Below, piece after piece: positions 10,940 through 22,860 of a stretch of DNA of 64,000 nucleotides. The DNA is from Humulus lupulus. Taxonomy: Eukaryota > Streptophyta > Magnoliopsida > Rosales > Cannabaceae. Location of the stretch: contig NC_084802.1 in the NCBI RefSeq assembly GCF_963169125.1, forward strand, positions 26,975,107-27,039,106. Direction: 5' to 3'. A program made the position numbers and the translations under genes. A model generated the notes under the pieces. It saw only the letters and a program-made list of their open reading frames with translations, did not search any database and was not told where the DNA came from. Numbering within the stretch: the stretch's first letter is position 1; each line of letters begins with the position of its first letter.

Positions 10940-12620
10940 GATTTTATGTTGGAATGTAAGAGGGATTAACAACCAACTTAAGCATCGAGAGATTAAGCAA
11001 TTAATCATTTCAAAGAAAGTTGGGCTGGTTAGTCTTCTTGAAACAAAGGTTAAGAATAAAAATATGGGCACTTTGTATTCAAGTTTATTTTCTGGTTGGT
11101 GTTTTACTACTAACAATCCTTGGCTAGATAAAGGAAGAATAATTGTAGCTTGGAATCCGAATATGTATACTCTTGATATTAGAGTTTGTACTAGTCAATT
11201 CATTCATTGTTTTGCTTGAGCCACACACAAGACATGAAGTTTTTTTTATCACATTTGTATATGGTTTTAATGATGTGAAATTGAGGGATCAACTGTGGCT
11301 GGATATTCAGGAGTTAGCATTGAAGATTGATGAGGCTTGGATGATATTGGGAGACTCAATGAGATCTTGCATCAGAATGAAAGAGTTGGTAAGAAGACTA
11401 TTATGGAGCCTTCTCTGAGCCTTCGAGATTGCATGGTTACTTGCCAAATGGAAGACTTGAAATTTTCAGGGTGTTTTTATACATGGACGAACAAGCAGCA
11501 GGCTGAGGATCGAGTCTATTCTAAAATAGACAGGGCTATGGTTAACTTGAAATGGACAGATCAATACCCGAATTCTGAAGCAGTTTTTCTACCTAAAGGT
11601 ATATTTGATCACAGTCCCATTCTTGTTTCATTTGATTTGGCTGTGAATCCTGGTAAACAACCGTTCAGGTACTTCAGAATGTGGAAGGAAGCTTCATCAT
11701 ATGCAACTAAAGTTAGCACTAATTGGAACATCTTAGTTTCGGGTTCTGAGATGTATACATTAGTCATGAAGTTAAAGAGACTTAAACAGATTTTCAGGAA
11801 CATAAATAGAGAAGGATATCATGACATTCAAAAGGCTGAAGCTCAAGCCAAGCATTGCCTGCTGGAAATTCAAGAAAGCTTGCACCAAGATCCTCTCAAT
11901 GAGTCTCTAATTCGACAAGAGATATTGGCTAGAGAAGAATTCACTCGATTAAATAGAGCATATCTTTTGTTTTTAGCACAGAAAGCAAAAGCAAGTTGGG
12001 TGATGAATGGTGATGAAAATACTTCTATTTTTCATGCATCATTGAAAGCTAGAAGGATTCAGATTCACATGTTCTCTATACACACTGAAGATGGTACTTG
12101 GGTGGATACAATGGATACAGAGGAAGGTGTACAAAGAGCTTTTTTAGAATACTATCAAAATTTATTGGGGACTCAATTTCATAGTAGGAGAAAGGTTTCA
12201 CAGGCTGTTGTTGACTTAGGTCCGGTCATCTCTGAGGCGCATTCTAGGCTTCTGTTAGAAGATTTTACAGCTCAGGAAGTTAAAGATGCCCTTTTCTCCA
12301 TTCCAGGTCTGAAGGCCCCTGGTCCTAATGGTTATAGTAGCTTTTTCTATCAGGATAATTGGAATTTAGTAGGTGCTGAGGTTAGTTCGGCTGTCTTAGA
12401 CTTCCTAACCACGGGGAAACTTCTTAAAGAGATTAATGCTACAACCATCACCCTCATTCCAAAGACCAAATGTCCGACCAAAGTAAGTGATTTCCGTCCC
12501 ATTTCCTGTTTTAATGTTCTATATAAAATTGCATCCAAAATGATCTGTACACAGTTGAGAAGGGTTCTTCCTGATTTGATTGCAGAGAACCAGGGGGTTT
12601 TGTTCATGGGAGGTACATAG
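10932..12620 (+). pseudogene. LINE-b ORF2, endonuclease and first RT blocks
   Basis: Starts at ATG inside the ORF1 stop region with ILCWNVRGINN and the ETK motif (SLLETKV). A frameshift near 11205 and a one-base loss near 11358 break the GDFNEI box: the first frame reads LGDSMRS and the next resumes NEILHQNERVG. The endonuclease core then continues: YTWTNKQ, YSKIDRAMVN, and FDHSPILVSF in place of SDH. After the linker come the RT entry blocks LKAPGPNGYSSFFYQDNW and TLIPKTKCPTKVSDFRPIS. Another frameshift near 12600 ends this part. Confidence 0.88.
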
Positions 12621-14318
12621 CACACAATATCATGATTTGTCAAGACTTAGTTCAGTATTATGGAAGGAAACAATGTAAAACAAGTTGTATGATTAAGGTT
12701 GATTTGCAGAAGGCATATGACACAATAGAATGAGATTTCATAGAGGAGATGCTTACTGCTTTTAATTTTCCGAGGAAGATTATTCAGTTAATTATGATCT
12801 ATGTTAGATCACCTAAATTCTCCTTACTGCTCAATGGCTCTATGCATGGTTTCTTTGCAGCTAAAAGGGGATTAAGGCAAGGAGATCCAATGTCTCCATT
12901 ACTGTTTGTGTTAGGTATGGAGTATCTGTCTAGAATCATGGTTAAAGTGGGATCTCTATCTGATTATAAGTATCATGATAAATGCAATTCCCTGAGATTA
13001 AATCACTTGTGCTTTGCGGATGACTTATTATTATTTTGTCATGGCGATTTTATCTCTATTATATGGATGCTTAAAGGCCTCAAACTGTTTTCGGGGACAT
13101 CAGGTTTGTTACCAAATCAGAACAAATCTGTTATATTCTGTAGTGGTATTGTGGAGGCTGAGGTAAATAAAGTGTTGGAAGCTTCAGGATTTGCTAGAAG
13201 CTATTTACCTTTCCGATATCTTGGTATTCCAATATGTTCTAAGAAAATTTCTTCGGTGGAATGTGGAATTATTTTAGAGAAAATGGTATATAGAATCAGG
13301 CAATGAAGCTCTCGGAACTTATCTTATATGGGAAGAGTTACATTAATTAATGCAGTATTACTTTCCATACATTCTTATTGGGCCCAAATCATGATATTAC
13401 CGAAGAAGCTACTGAAGGAAATTGATGCCATTTGTAGAGCCTTTCTTTGGAGAGGAATGAGCGATCACTCAGGGCTTGGTCTTGTTGCTTGGCATACCAT
13501 TTGTAATTCTAAGACAGTTGGAGGATTGGGTTTTAAGAGGGTTGTGGACTGGAATGTTGTAGCTATAGGGAAATATATATGGGCTATTGCTTCCAAAAAA
13601 GATAATTTGTGGGTTAAATGGATTCACAGTATATATTTTAGGCAATTGGATTGGTGGGAATACAAAGCTCCCTCGGCTTGCAGCTGGTACTGGAGGAAAA
13701 TGGTGGCTGTTAAGGATCTTTTTAAAGCAAAAATGGATTTGGCATCTTTTCAGCAATGAAATTCAATATTAAAATAGGTCATGACTTGTTGTTTGCTTCA
13801 CCTCTCAAAGTGCATTGGGCAAAGTTTTTTTGGGAGAGATTTACCATACCAAAGCACAGGTTTATACTTTGGTTAGTTATGCTTCAGAGATTGCGTACCA
13901 GGGTCTTCATCCGCAATTACAGCTCATCTATGGATCAATCATGTCTATTTTGTGGAGATCATAATGAAGATATTCATCATCTCTTTTTTCAGTGTACAAG
14001 ACCTGTCTATTACAAGTGAAGAAGTGGCTGGATTGGAAAGTAAAAACAGAGGATTATGAGAACTTGCTGCAATGGATTTTCAAAACAAGGAGATGAAGTA
14101 GATTTCGAAAAAGCATCTTGACAGTTGTTGTTGCTTCCTCGGTTTATCACATTTGGAGAGTGAGGAATGATATGCTATGGTCCCAAAAGGTTTGGTCTAC
14201 AACTCATACGGTCCAAGCAATACAAAGAGATATTAGCTTGCAGATATACACTATAATGCCAAACAAGACAAATCATTTAGATAGAGATTGGTTTCATTCT
14301 ATTTGTAAAAATATCTAG
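12600..14318 (+). pseudogene. LINE-b ORF2, reverse transcriptase core and zf-RVT
   Basis: Continuation in shifted frames. [14 protein letters not shown] is followed by TGA (12731-12733) where relatives have Trp. Then [20 protein letters not shown], the intact catalytic box [28 protein letters not shown], another Trp-to-TGA at 13304-13306, then GRVTLINAVLLSIHSYWAQ and GGLGFKRVVDWN. A frameshift near 13757 leads into the zf-RVT domain with SCLFCGDHNEDIHHLFFQC. A last shifted piece (14118-14318) ends near the poly(A) tail without an RNase H. At least four lesions make the enzyme non-functional. Confidence 0.88.
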
Positions 14319-14433
14319 CTGATGTATAGAGGATAGGTACTATGGGGATTTATAGAGTTAGAGTCATATATGGAAATTGTACATGAATTGGTTTTGAGCA
14401 ATACAATGATCTTATTCACCAAAAAAAAAAAAA

Positions 14434-15381
14434 TAATAAAAACACATTTTTTTTATTTCTTTCTCTCGTCTTCTTCACGCACGATAGCCCTCCTCACTTA
14501 GCACAATGGCTTTTTCTTTTTCAAACTTTCTAGCTTCCACTCTCCTATCTGATTTCTTCAGGTAAAATTATCATCTCATTCTCTTGTCTTTGTTATCTAT
14601 TTTTCAATCTTTCTCTCCCTCTCTCCATCCTTCATGTCTCTAAGATCTGTTTCTCTCCCTCATTTTATATTTCAGATCTGTCCAAGAATAGTGTTATAAC
14701 CGAAATAGGAAGATTTTCTGCTATTAAGGTAGGATTCTAATTTATAAATATTTTGGTTTGTATGAATATTTATGATTTTTGAAGGTCATTGAAATGGCTT
14801 TTCGTATTTCTCTAATTTTTGTTGTTAATGTTTATTTTTTTGTTGGTTAATCAGTTTATTCTTTGATTTTTGGGCTTAGATCTGTGTATATATGTGTGCT
14901 TACTTATGGAAATTGGTTAACTGTGTGATTTTTGGGCTACTAAACCATATGATTTTTGCAAGGCTGGAAACTCTAGCATATTACTAATACTAAGGGGTAG
15001 GCTAAATCCAGAAGCCATGAGAACCTTAACCCAGAAGCCAGAACTCATAGGAGCAAATTGTGGACAGCTTAAACTTTGAATTCAAATAGGAATTGCACAA
15101 TAAATTTTTAGTTTTCCTTTTGAATCTGTCAGTGATGAGAAATGATATACGATTGAATTATAAGGATGTTTTAAGAGTAAGGAGCAAGTTCACTTAGCAG
15201 GGTCATAATAGTTCATTAATAGACCCTTAGAATGTCTATTAGACAAGTTGTTAGTTCATTGATCCAGCATGATGATTTCTTATAAGTCAGTTGTTCATTG
15301 ATCTTGAGGTTGTAGTTGGAGAAGTTTAGACAATATTAGTAGACCCTTAAATTGTTTATTAGACAAGTTGTGAGTTCATAA
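14434..15381 (+). other. Presumed 5' leader of the Harbinger Myb gene; no coding function seen
   Basis: After the LINE tail comes a pyrimidine-rich stretch and a possible first exon (ATGGCTTTTTC at about 14506) ending CTTCAG before GTAAAA, then a possible acceptor TTTCAG near 14675. These look like leader exons and introns but encode nothing recognisable, so I treat them as tentative. The remainder to 15381 is AT-rich with short repeated phrases such as TAGACAAGTTGT-AGTTCAT (15240 and 15360). Confidence 0.35.
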
Positions 15382-15759
15382 TCAAAATTTACACAAGTTC
15401 TTATTATCTTCATCGTTTCCATCATATTTTTTCTTCTTCACACTAACAATGTCAATACCTGCACAACACAATAAGTATCTCAAACACAATGAACAAAAAG
15501 AATTACCCTTTTTGATAAGTAGATTCTCAAGTGCCTTTGTGGTGAAATCGTCTTTCGCTCTAAGAACCTACTGTAAGTAAGTACCAAATAAGTAAAAATT
15601 AGCCAAAAGAATTTGAAAGATTCAATTATACAACAAATATTCAAGTATACTGACCTCAACATCCAGCTTCTTTAATGACCCAGTAACTTCACCCAAGAAA
15701 TCCCCTTCACTTATATCTCTGTATTTTCCATGACCTTCCCTCTTCAATGACCTTGTAAA
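15382..15759 (-). pseudogene. Three-exon host-gene fragment resembling TXND9/PLP3
   Basis: Antisense to the transposon genes. Exon a (15759-15655) is flanked by CAG and GT and reads LKREGHGKYRDISEGDF in phase 0. Exon b (15567-15507) follows a TAG acceptor and reads KDDFTTKALENLLIKK. Exon c (15458-15382) follows GTGCAG and ends in a lysine-rich tail and TGA. GHG-Y-(E/D)I-DF and KDDF-T-LE are characteristic of thioredoxin domain-containing protein 9 (phosducin-like 3), in that order, but the thioredoxin fold between them is missing. Introns are retained, so this came by DNA-level copying, not from mRNA. It may be a gene piece captured by the transposon or an unrelated decayed insertion. Confidence 0.45.
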
Positions 15760-16559
15760 CTGCACATCAGAAATGCAACTCATTAGTTGGAAACTGAAAA
15801 CATTCACAAATCTACACATTAGGCACAACACACCTTCAAAGAAAATGCATACCAAATTTTATGGAGCCTGAGCAGGCTGCCTTTACAAACTAATATGAAG
15901 TTATACTATGACAGTGAATCACATAGTGATAATAGGTCCAACTAACAGTTCCTAATAATGAAGATTGACAACTAGCCTAACTGAACAATTTCTAACTTTT
16001 GAAAATTGGCACTAGTAGTTTTTATCCTAGCTGATATGAATTTTGTTGTCTCTACATATAACTTGGCTTGCAAGAACAGGGGACATGATATGTCAAGATA
16101 TTGTTTATGTGGTATTTTTGGTTTCATGTGCTTTACTGTCAAGTATGATTGTCTTTCACTTGATTTGCCCACATGTCAATTCCTACCTCTTTGACCAACA
16201 TCAAAGAAGAAAAATTCTTATGAAAAAATAACACAGTTTAAAATATTTTATATTTTACTTAGTATTAAGGGTAATTGTCTTGTGTGTAATATGTTTAACT
16301 TATGTTTTAAACATGCCTATGCAATGTTGTTTATATTATGTTTTTTAAGAATGATTTTTTATGTTTGGTGTGTTTATTTTAAATATTACATCTTGTTTGT
16401 TCTTGATCTGGTTAGTTTCTGGTGTTGTTTTTGGATAGCAAATATATGACATAAATATAATTTCTTATTGTTGTTCTTGAAATGGTTGTTTCTTTAGGAA
16501 TAGTCTTGTATTTGCATTTAGAATTCTTATTGAATCCTTAGGTCTTACGTAGATTACAG
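15760..16559. other. AT-rich non-coding stretch before the Myb exon
   Basis: No feature recognised. It ends with a plausible splice acceptor (GATTACAG at 16552-16559) just before the Myb/SANT homology begins, so it is probably intron of the transposon gene, with the TXND9-like fragment lying upstream in the same intron or leader. Confidence 0.4.
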
Positions 16560-17513
16560 GTATTGATAATGAAGTTCTTATTATTGAGAATAATGATGAG
16601 GCTTCTGTTTGGACTCAAAGGCATGAAGAAATTTTCATTGAACTTATGAAAGAAGAAGTTTTAAGGGGAAATAAGAATACCACAACCTTTACAAAGCAAT
16701 CATGGAAATATATAAATGAAGAGCTTTGTGCACGAGCAAAAAAGAAATTATAGTGATATGCAACTAAGGAACAAATACAATTAATTAAAGCAAAAGCATA
16801 AGGATTTTAAGTCTTTACTGAAAGAGACTGGTATGGGATACAATGCAGTGACTGGAGAAGTTAATGCGACTGATGAAGTTTGGGTAAAACTTATTCAGGT
16901 AAAAATGATTTAAAATGGATTTTATGCTAGTTTTTATTTTAATAGGTATTGGTATATTTTATCAATATAAGTTCATTTCATGTAGGTTAACAAGTCTGCT
17001 AAAAGATTTAGAAAGAAAGGTTGCAAGTTTTATGAGAAATTATGCACTATCTTTGGTGATACTACTACAACTGGTTCAAATGCTCATCCTTCAACTCGAA
17101 GACCTTCTAATGATGGAGATAATAATGATGATGATGCAACGTCGATAAGTCCTTCTACTAGGAATGAAGAAAGTGGTTTTGATGAGGATGGGAGCAAAAG
17201 AAGAGGTAAATCAACAACCACTTCAAACTCTCGATCAGTAAAAAGAGTAAAGTTCTCATCAACTTTGGTAGATGCACTGACAACATATAATGAAACTGCA
17301 AAGCGAAAGACAGAATTGATAGAGAGATCAATGGCAACATCTGCATCACATTACTTATTGGATGAGAGTGTTGAAGCTCTTAATCAAATTGATGGAATTA
17401 GTGGAGAAGTATACGCAAAAGCTATTGAGAAGTTTGAGAATAAGGTGTCTAGAGCATTGTTTCTAAAGATGCCAGAGCATAGAAGAATAGATTGGTTGCT
17501 GAATCTGAAGTGA
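16560..17513 (+). pseudogene. Harbinger Myb/SANT-like protein (ORF1 partner)
   Basis: First protein of the transposon pair: a Myb/SANT-like DNA-binding protein that in PIF/Harbinger elements aids nuclear import and DNA binding of the transposase. Exon 16560-16898 carries the trihelix-like start (VWTQRHEEIFIELMKEEVL, GNKNTTTFTKQSWKYI) but is broken by a frameshift near 16752. In the other frames it continues through KDFKSLLKETGMGYN to DEVWVKLIQ. A GT-AG intron (16899-16985) leads to the second exon, ASAKRFRKKG-type text followed by an acidic/serine linker and a C-terminal helix region ending DWLLNLK. The domain order matches L10-interacting MYB-type proteins. Confidence 0.75.
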
Positions 17514-18956
17514 AAAATTTCGACTTTGTTTAGCTATGAACAAAATGACTTTGTTTAGCTATTGATTGGATGAGTTTGTTAAACTATTGACTGGATGGCC
17601 TTGTTAGCCATTGATTGTATGACTTTGTTTAGCTATTGACTGGATGACTTGTTTTGCTTATTTTGTTTTATGGTTTGACTTTGATTTTGAATGCTTATAT
17701 ATTTTTATATATTGAATGTAAAATTTAAAAGTTTTTTCTACTATCAGGATAAAATGTCTTTAAACGTTGCTTGGTTCAACAAGGATAATTTACTGGATGT
17801 AATGACCCACTACTCTAGACTTTTTGGACCATTAACGAAACTATACATAAAACTTACATTTTTGCGAAAATACCATAATTTATCAGAAACTTGTAGAAAC
17901 AAAGTTTACTTTCATAAAATAAGTAGGATATGGGTACCCATTGTCTTTAAAACAAAAATAACTTAAAAACTAAAAAGAGTTACATAGAAAATGCGGAAAA
18001 TACATTTGAAACCATAAAAACATAAAGAAGACTACATCCTCGAATCGAATAACGCTCGGCTCCTTGACTCCATTCACCATCGATACACATCCTCTAAGCG
18101 TCACGAATCTTTCCGCCTCTAAAGCTTATTTCCTGCACATAAACAGAAAGGAATGAGCCTAATGCCCAGCAAGGAAAATCTAACACATAGTCATAAACAT
18201 AAACATAATTTCATAATAACGTAAAGACATATCATAACACATAATACACTTATTATAATGGCCATTATTACTTGGGGTCCCATAGACTAAACAAGCTTAT
18301 GCCCATGAGATTAGTGGGGTCCTACCAGCTAAATAGGCATATGCCCACAATCTTTTTGGGGTCTTGTTAGTCAAATAGGGCATAAGCCCAAGCCTACAAC
18401 AAACACATGCACAACATATTCATAACATACTCATATCATATCACAACATAACACATAAGATAACATAAACATAAACATATAGATTCTAGCCTATTTTCCT
18501 TACCAAAGTTACCGGGATATAATGGACTGAGTTGGGACTTTTGAAACACTCCTAAAACCATAATGAACAAGAGTGAGTCTAAAGAAAGGAGATGAAATGA
18601 AAGAGAATAGGAAGACTAAACCATTAAAAGAAAATATGCTTACCACAACTTAAGTGCTTAAGAACTTGGATTCCCTAACCAAAATAAGAATGAGGTTAGG
18701 AAATTGAGTAGAAGACTAAGAGAAAGGAAACATAATTCAGAAAGAAACTAGAGTTTTGGTTACCTCAAAGATTTTCAAGATCAATCTAACCTCCACCGAA
18801 ATACTATAGAACTCACTTCCCAAAGTGTTTGATAAGCTTATGATGTTTAAGCTTATAGTTTTTCCCCAAACCAGGTGTTTACACTCTCACACTCACTTAA
18901 CACTAGCAGCTTCTGAACTTAGAGCAAATGGTGAATAATGGCTGGGTACTAGGTCC

Positions 18957-18964
18957 TATTTATA
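18957..18964 (-). promoter_or_regulatory. TATA box of LTR B1
   Basis: TATAAATA on the minus strand in the context CTCTATAAATAGGACC, which is conserved in all three family-B LTRs. It marks the likely U3/R boundary; transcription would start about 30 bases further along. Confidence 0.7.
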
Positions 18965-19145
18965 GAGTTTGGGAATGAAAATATCTTGATTTTACTTGAA
19001 TAAAGATAATGGCTTTTTAGGTGAAAATCATTTGAATAATCGTTCAGCAGAGGCTGAAGACTCGTTCAAAAGATGCTGGACTTATGAAGAAGTTTGAATG
19101 GCTGAAAGGAAAAGAATTCAAAAACAACTGAACATATGCTGAAGG

Positions 19146-19252
19146 AGGCGATATATCGCCTGGGCCAGTATGCCCGAGGCGACCGTGCATCGTTTCGTGT
19201 TTTCCGTATCTACGTGCTGCGATATATCACCCCCTATAGCTGCGATATATCG
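19146..19252 (-). promoter_or_regulatory. CGATATATCG palindrome cluster, LTR B1
   Basis: AGGCGATATATCGCCT (19146-19161), a one-mismatch copy (19220-19229) and CGATATATCG (19243-19252) lie about 180-290 bases upstream of the TATA box in the LTR orientation. The same arrangement recurs in B2 and B3. They may be dyad-symmetric factor-binding sites; function is inferred. Confidence 0.5.
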
Positions 19253-21199
19253 GCACACGCTGAATATTTAAACACGAAATTACACATTTTTAGCTAAGTT
19301 TGAATGGAGTAAACAGCCTTGACTAAGCCCTCAACGTACTCAAAGCTGTTGACTGACCCTATAACATTCAAACTTTACTCCTTATTAGATTTAATCCTCA
19401 AAAATACTTAATCCTTAATCACCATTCATAACATGTGCTTAAAATCCTATTGGTTGATGTCTAAACCTTATAATATAATAAATATAATCCTTAATATCAA
19501 TCACTTTAATCACACCTTAGGTTATACTTAATATTCTTAAACTATAGATTAAACTTAGAAAATCTATAAGTACTACTATGAGTGTCCAAATAATTCCCGG
19601 TCTGAACCAAAAATCCATGGTAACAAAGGTAACACTAAACATACTATAATACTACTAACATTTAGCTAAGTAAAGTTCTTGGACTCTACACTGGATGATT
19701 CAGATGATGAGTTTGGAGAGATTTTGCTATATTTTGCTTGCGAGGAATATAATCAATCATATCTATCTAAGCAACCTTGTAGAAATTCAGCTCTTTCAGG
19801 CCATGAATACGTTATGGAAGTATTGCACGACCATTGGAGTAGGTGTTATGATTTGTTCAGAATGAACAAAGATGTCTTCAAACTATTTTGTGGTGTTCTA
19901 AAGGAAAAAAAAAATTTATTGAACAACTCACGATATCTGTCTGTTGAAGAACAAGTGGCTATGTTCTTATTTGTGATTGACCATAATGAACGGCATCGTG
20001 TGGTTGCTGAATGATTTCAGCACTCCACCTCAACCACATCTCATTATTTTAGAAAGGTTTTGAAGGCAATATGTCGTCTATCCAAAGATCTAATTACTCC
20101 ACCTTCATTTGATGTAACTCATCCACAAATTCGATTCGATCCTAGATATTATCCATTTTTTAGGGTACAAAAGTTTGAATTATTATTTTTCCTTTCTTTC
20201 AATATTCAATAAAAAAATCTAATAATTTATTTTGTATTTTAGAATTGTGTTGGAGCTATAGATGAGACTCATATTTCTGCGCATGTTCCAATTGATGAAC
20301 AAATACCATATCGAGGTCGGAAAGTGGATACAACTCAGAGCGTTATGTGTGTATGTTCATTTGACATAAAGTTCACATACGTTGTCCCTGGATGGGAAGG
20401 ATCAACTAATGATGCATGGATTCTTCTAGAATGTGCGACAAACCCAGATTATGGATTTCCAATGCCGCCCCAAGGTAAGTATTTATCAAACTTAGTATGT
20501 TGATTGACATTATGTTATATTAAATATCTATAAGTAAAAACTAACATGAATTATCGTTGGATTCGGAAAATATTATCTTATTGATTATGGCTATACAAAC
20601 ATGTCTAGTTTTCTTTAGCCATACCGAGGGGAAAGGTATCATTTGGGCCAGTACACAGATCTTAATCCCATAGGAAAAATGAGTTTTTCAATTATCGACA
20701 CTCTTCCTTGAGAAATGTCATTGAGCGGTGTTTCGGCGTATTGAAGGCTCGCTTTCTAATCCTAAAGCAAATGCCTTCATATGATCTAAGAATACAAAAG
20801 TACATTGTCGTTGCTTGTTGTGGGATTCACAATTTTATAAGGACAAATGCAAAAACAGATGTATATTTTGATGGAGGTGAAGGAAATTCTGAAGTACAGG
20901 CCACTACTTTACAAAGCACGGATGGAACTTTGACCGATAGTGTAGAGTTCAGTATTTCTAGAACTCATATACGTGAAATGGCTCATGTTCGTGATGAAAT
21001 TACTGATCATATAAGGAGAGCTAGTCGACGATAGTGAGATTGAGTAAAGACATTAGTTGATTGATAAGTCTTGTTTAATACTTTACTTTAAGTTTGGATA
21101 ATTGTCAATTCATACGTTTTTATTTTACTATGTATACTTTATTAATTTTGTGTTATCTCATGGATAGATATTAAGTTTTGAAATTTGAGATTACTTGGA

Positions 21200-21540
21200 T
21201 ATTATTAATATGATTTTTTTTACTATAATTTTCTTATCTTTTATTTTAAAATAATAAATAGTGGTCACAAAAAATATTTTTATTTTTTAGTTTAGAAAAT
21301 GAAAATAAAAAATAAACATTCCAAAAAAAATGTTTACCAAATATGTTTTTTATTTTTTAAACAAAAAATAAAAATAAAAGTCACCAAACACATTTTTATT
21401 TTTATTTTTAAAAAACAGAAAACAAAAATGATTACCAAACACATTTTTATTTTATAAAAATCAAAAAAATATAAAACAAAAAAATATTTTTATTTTTGAG
21501 TTTAAAAAATTTAAAAACAAATATTTTATCAAACGCAACC
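21200..21540 (+). repeat. Subterminal repeats and right end of the Harbinger element
   Basis: Extremely AT-rich block with recurrent ACCAAACACATTTTTATT-type words at about 21325, 21383 and 21435, ending ATCAAACGCAACC next to TAA. Such subterminal repeats next to a CG-containing tip are usual for PIF/Harbinger and resemble transposase-binding regions. Confidence 0.5.
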
Positions 21541-22860
21541 TAAATTATACCACTCCATAAAATTAGCAATTTGTAAGGAACTTGCAATATCTAAATTTAG
21601 TATTATACGGCAATAAACAAATATGAAAAATGTTCTCACAATATCTCTTTTTGTTTCTTTCTATATTTTCAACCATTATAAATTTATACACAAGATTCCA
21701 TATATAACATGGAAGTGCCTCTTCACACTAAATAATAGATGAAATCACATTGCTAGGAAAACACATGTATAGATATAAGTATATATATAAATATTTAGTG
21801 CGTCTTAGCTGTAATCTCTAAAATATGATATCTATCTAAACCAAATGGAACAATCCTTCACGAAAACCTCCACATATAAAGATGACCTAGATCATAAAAA
21901 ATTAAATTCCAAAAACCCATTAATTTTCTCATTTTAAATATATTTTCTCTCAAAAATATAAAAATAAAAGGTAACAACCCATATAAGCACATATAACAAA
22001 TTGCATAATTAAAATGTATACCATAATAAATGATGAATCTACATATGTATGGGAAAAGTTGCATAGAGGTAATGAAGGTTTTCTTAATTGCATAAATATA
22101 TAATATAAAGTTCACCAATTTTAAAGCTAACTCGTTATTCTAAATTACATTTAAATTGTTATTAGAGATTCTCAAAATTACCATGCTCTGAATCAAATAG
22201 ATAGCAATATTAAGTGTAAATTAATTGTGTATCTCTAATATTATTAAAAAAATTCACTAACCTATGTTTTAAATGGTACTTATATTCTTGGGAATTGACT
22301 ATATATTTTTATAAAATCAGCTATTAACCCTATAAAAATCACTCTAATAAATATATACACAAATCTAGTTTTAAATTGGTTAAACATTCGGTAGAACTAT
22401 ATTTATGAAATTTAAACAATTTAGTCTATTACAATTCTTACATCCATATCCAACCCCATAATATAAACAAATCGAATAGGCTTTGTTAGCATTGAATTCT
22501 ATAAACCTCTCAAATAAAACCAAATTAGTGAATAGACAATATTGATTTATGTAAATCATATCAAACTATGCCTCATTGATAAAAGACTTCAATAAGGACG
22601 AGTAAAAATTCACATAAACTCAAATATTTATATTTATTAAAAAAGAATACGTATATGAAGAAGAAATTTGGCATCTAATAAAATAAATATATAATATTCC
22701 TAAAATTTGGAAGCTAATCGTAAACTTAATATATCTTATTAAAAGAAGACAATTATAAAGTTAGAATTCTATTTCTCTAGTTATTTACCCAATTTAAAAT
22801 TTGATGATATGCTCATTTGGTATTGCTAGCCGGTTGAAATCACATCACTTTCTCCTCCAT
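21541..22860. other. AT-rich intergenic stretch, nothing recognised
   Basis: About 1.3 kb of AT-rich sequence with no open frame of interest and no repeat shared with the rest of the window. It could be ancient decayed transposon or true intergenic DNA. Confidence 0.6.

Larger units (their letters stand above)
9958..14433 (+). mobile_element. L1-type LINE (LINE-b) inside the Harbinger element
   Basis: Plus-strand non-LTR element with ORF1, then endonuclease, RT and zf-RVT, ending in a 13-base A run at 14421-14433. It lies between AT-rich sequence with TGTTCGGTAA-like words (9862-9957) and the leader of the Myb gene, so it probably inserted in the 5' part of the Harbinger element. No clear target duplication is visible. 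Unlike LINE-a there is no RNase H domain after zf-RVT. Confidence 0.85.
17798..19690 (-). mobile_element. Solo LTR, family B (copy B1)
   Basis: A 1893-bp sequence starting TGTAATGACC and ending GACTCTACA, flanked on both sides by CTGGA (17793-17797, 19691-19695). It is the reverse complement of the sequences at 41451-43536 and 46360-48257. No internal retrotransposon domain is present, so it is a solo LTR left by LTR-LTR recombination. The TATA box lies at 18957-18964 on the minus strand, with palindromic CGATATATCG words upstream of it. The internal family-B coding region occurs nowhere in the window, so I cannot assign a clade. Confidence 0.93.
17754..21034 (+). pseudogene. PIF/Harbinger transposase (DDE_Tnp_4), split by a solo LTR
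   Basis: Transposase of the DDE superfamily that cuts and pastes the element into TWA targets. The ATG at 17754 follows a CAG acceptor; the first exon is interrupted after 44 bases by the solo LTR and resumes at 19696 in frame (LLD, then DSDDEFGE). Catalytic residues are visible: D in GAIDETHI, D in GSTNDAWIL, E in NVIERCFGVLK. Introns are 20165-20242 and about 20475-20565, the latter with CG instead of AG at its acceptor. Further lesions are a TGA at 20012-20014, a TAG at 20616-20618 and a frameshift near 20680. It is non-functional even without the LTR. Confidence 0.85.
9793..21540 (+). mobile_element. PIF/Harbinger DNA transposon, interrupted twice
   Basis: A Myb/SANT-like gene and a DDE transposase lie in tandem on the plus strand, the standard two-gene set of plant PIF/Harbinger elements. 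The right end is proposed at CAAACGCAACC followed by TAA (21541-21543), the left end at TAA then GGTAACATG (9790-9798). The two termini share only the first bases and scattered positions, so the left end is tentative. Subtracting the LINE at 9958-14433 and the solo LTR at 17798-19690 leaves roughly 5.4 kb, a normal size for an autonomous element. Both genes carry disabling lesions. Confidence 0.6.

Noticed and set aside
21858..22118. 86-codon minus-strand frame
   Set aside because: Hydrophobic low-complexity translation of AT-rich DNA; no start context, splice sites or homology recognised.
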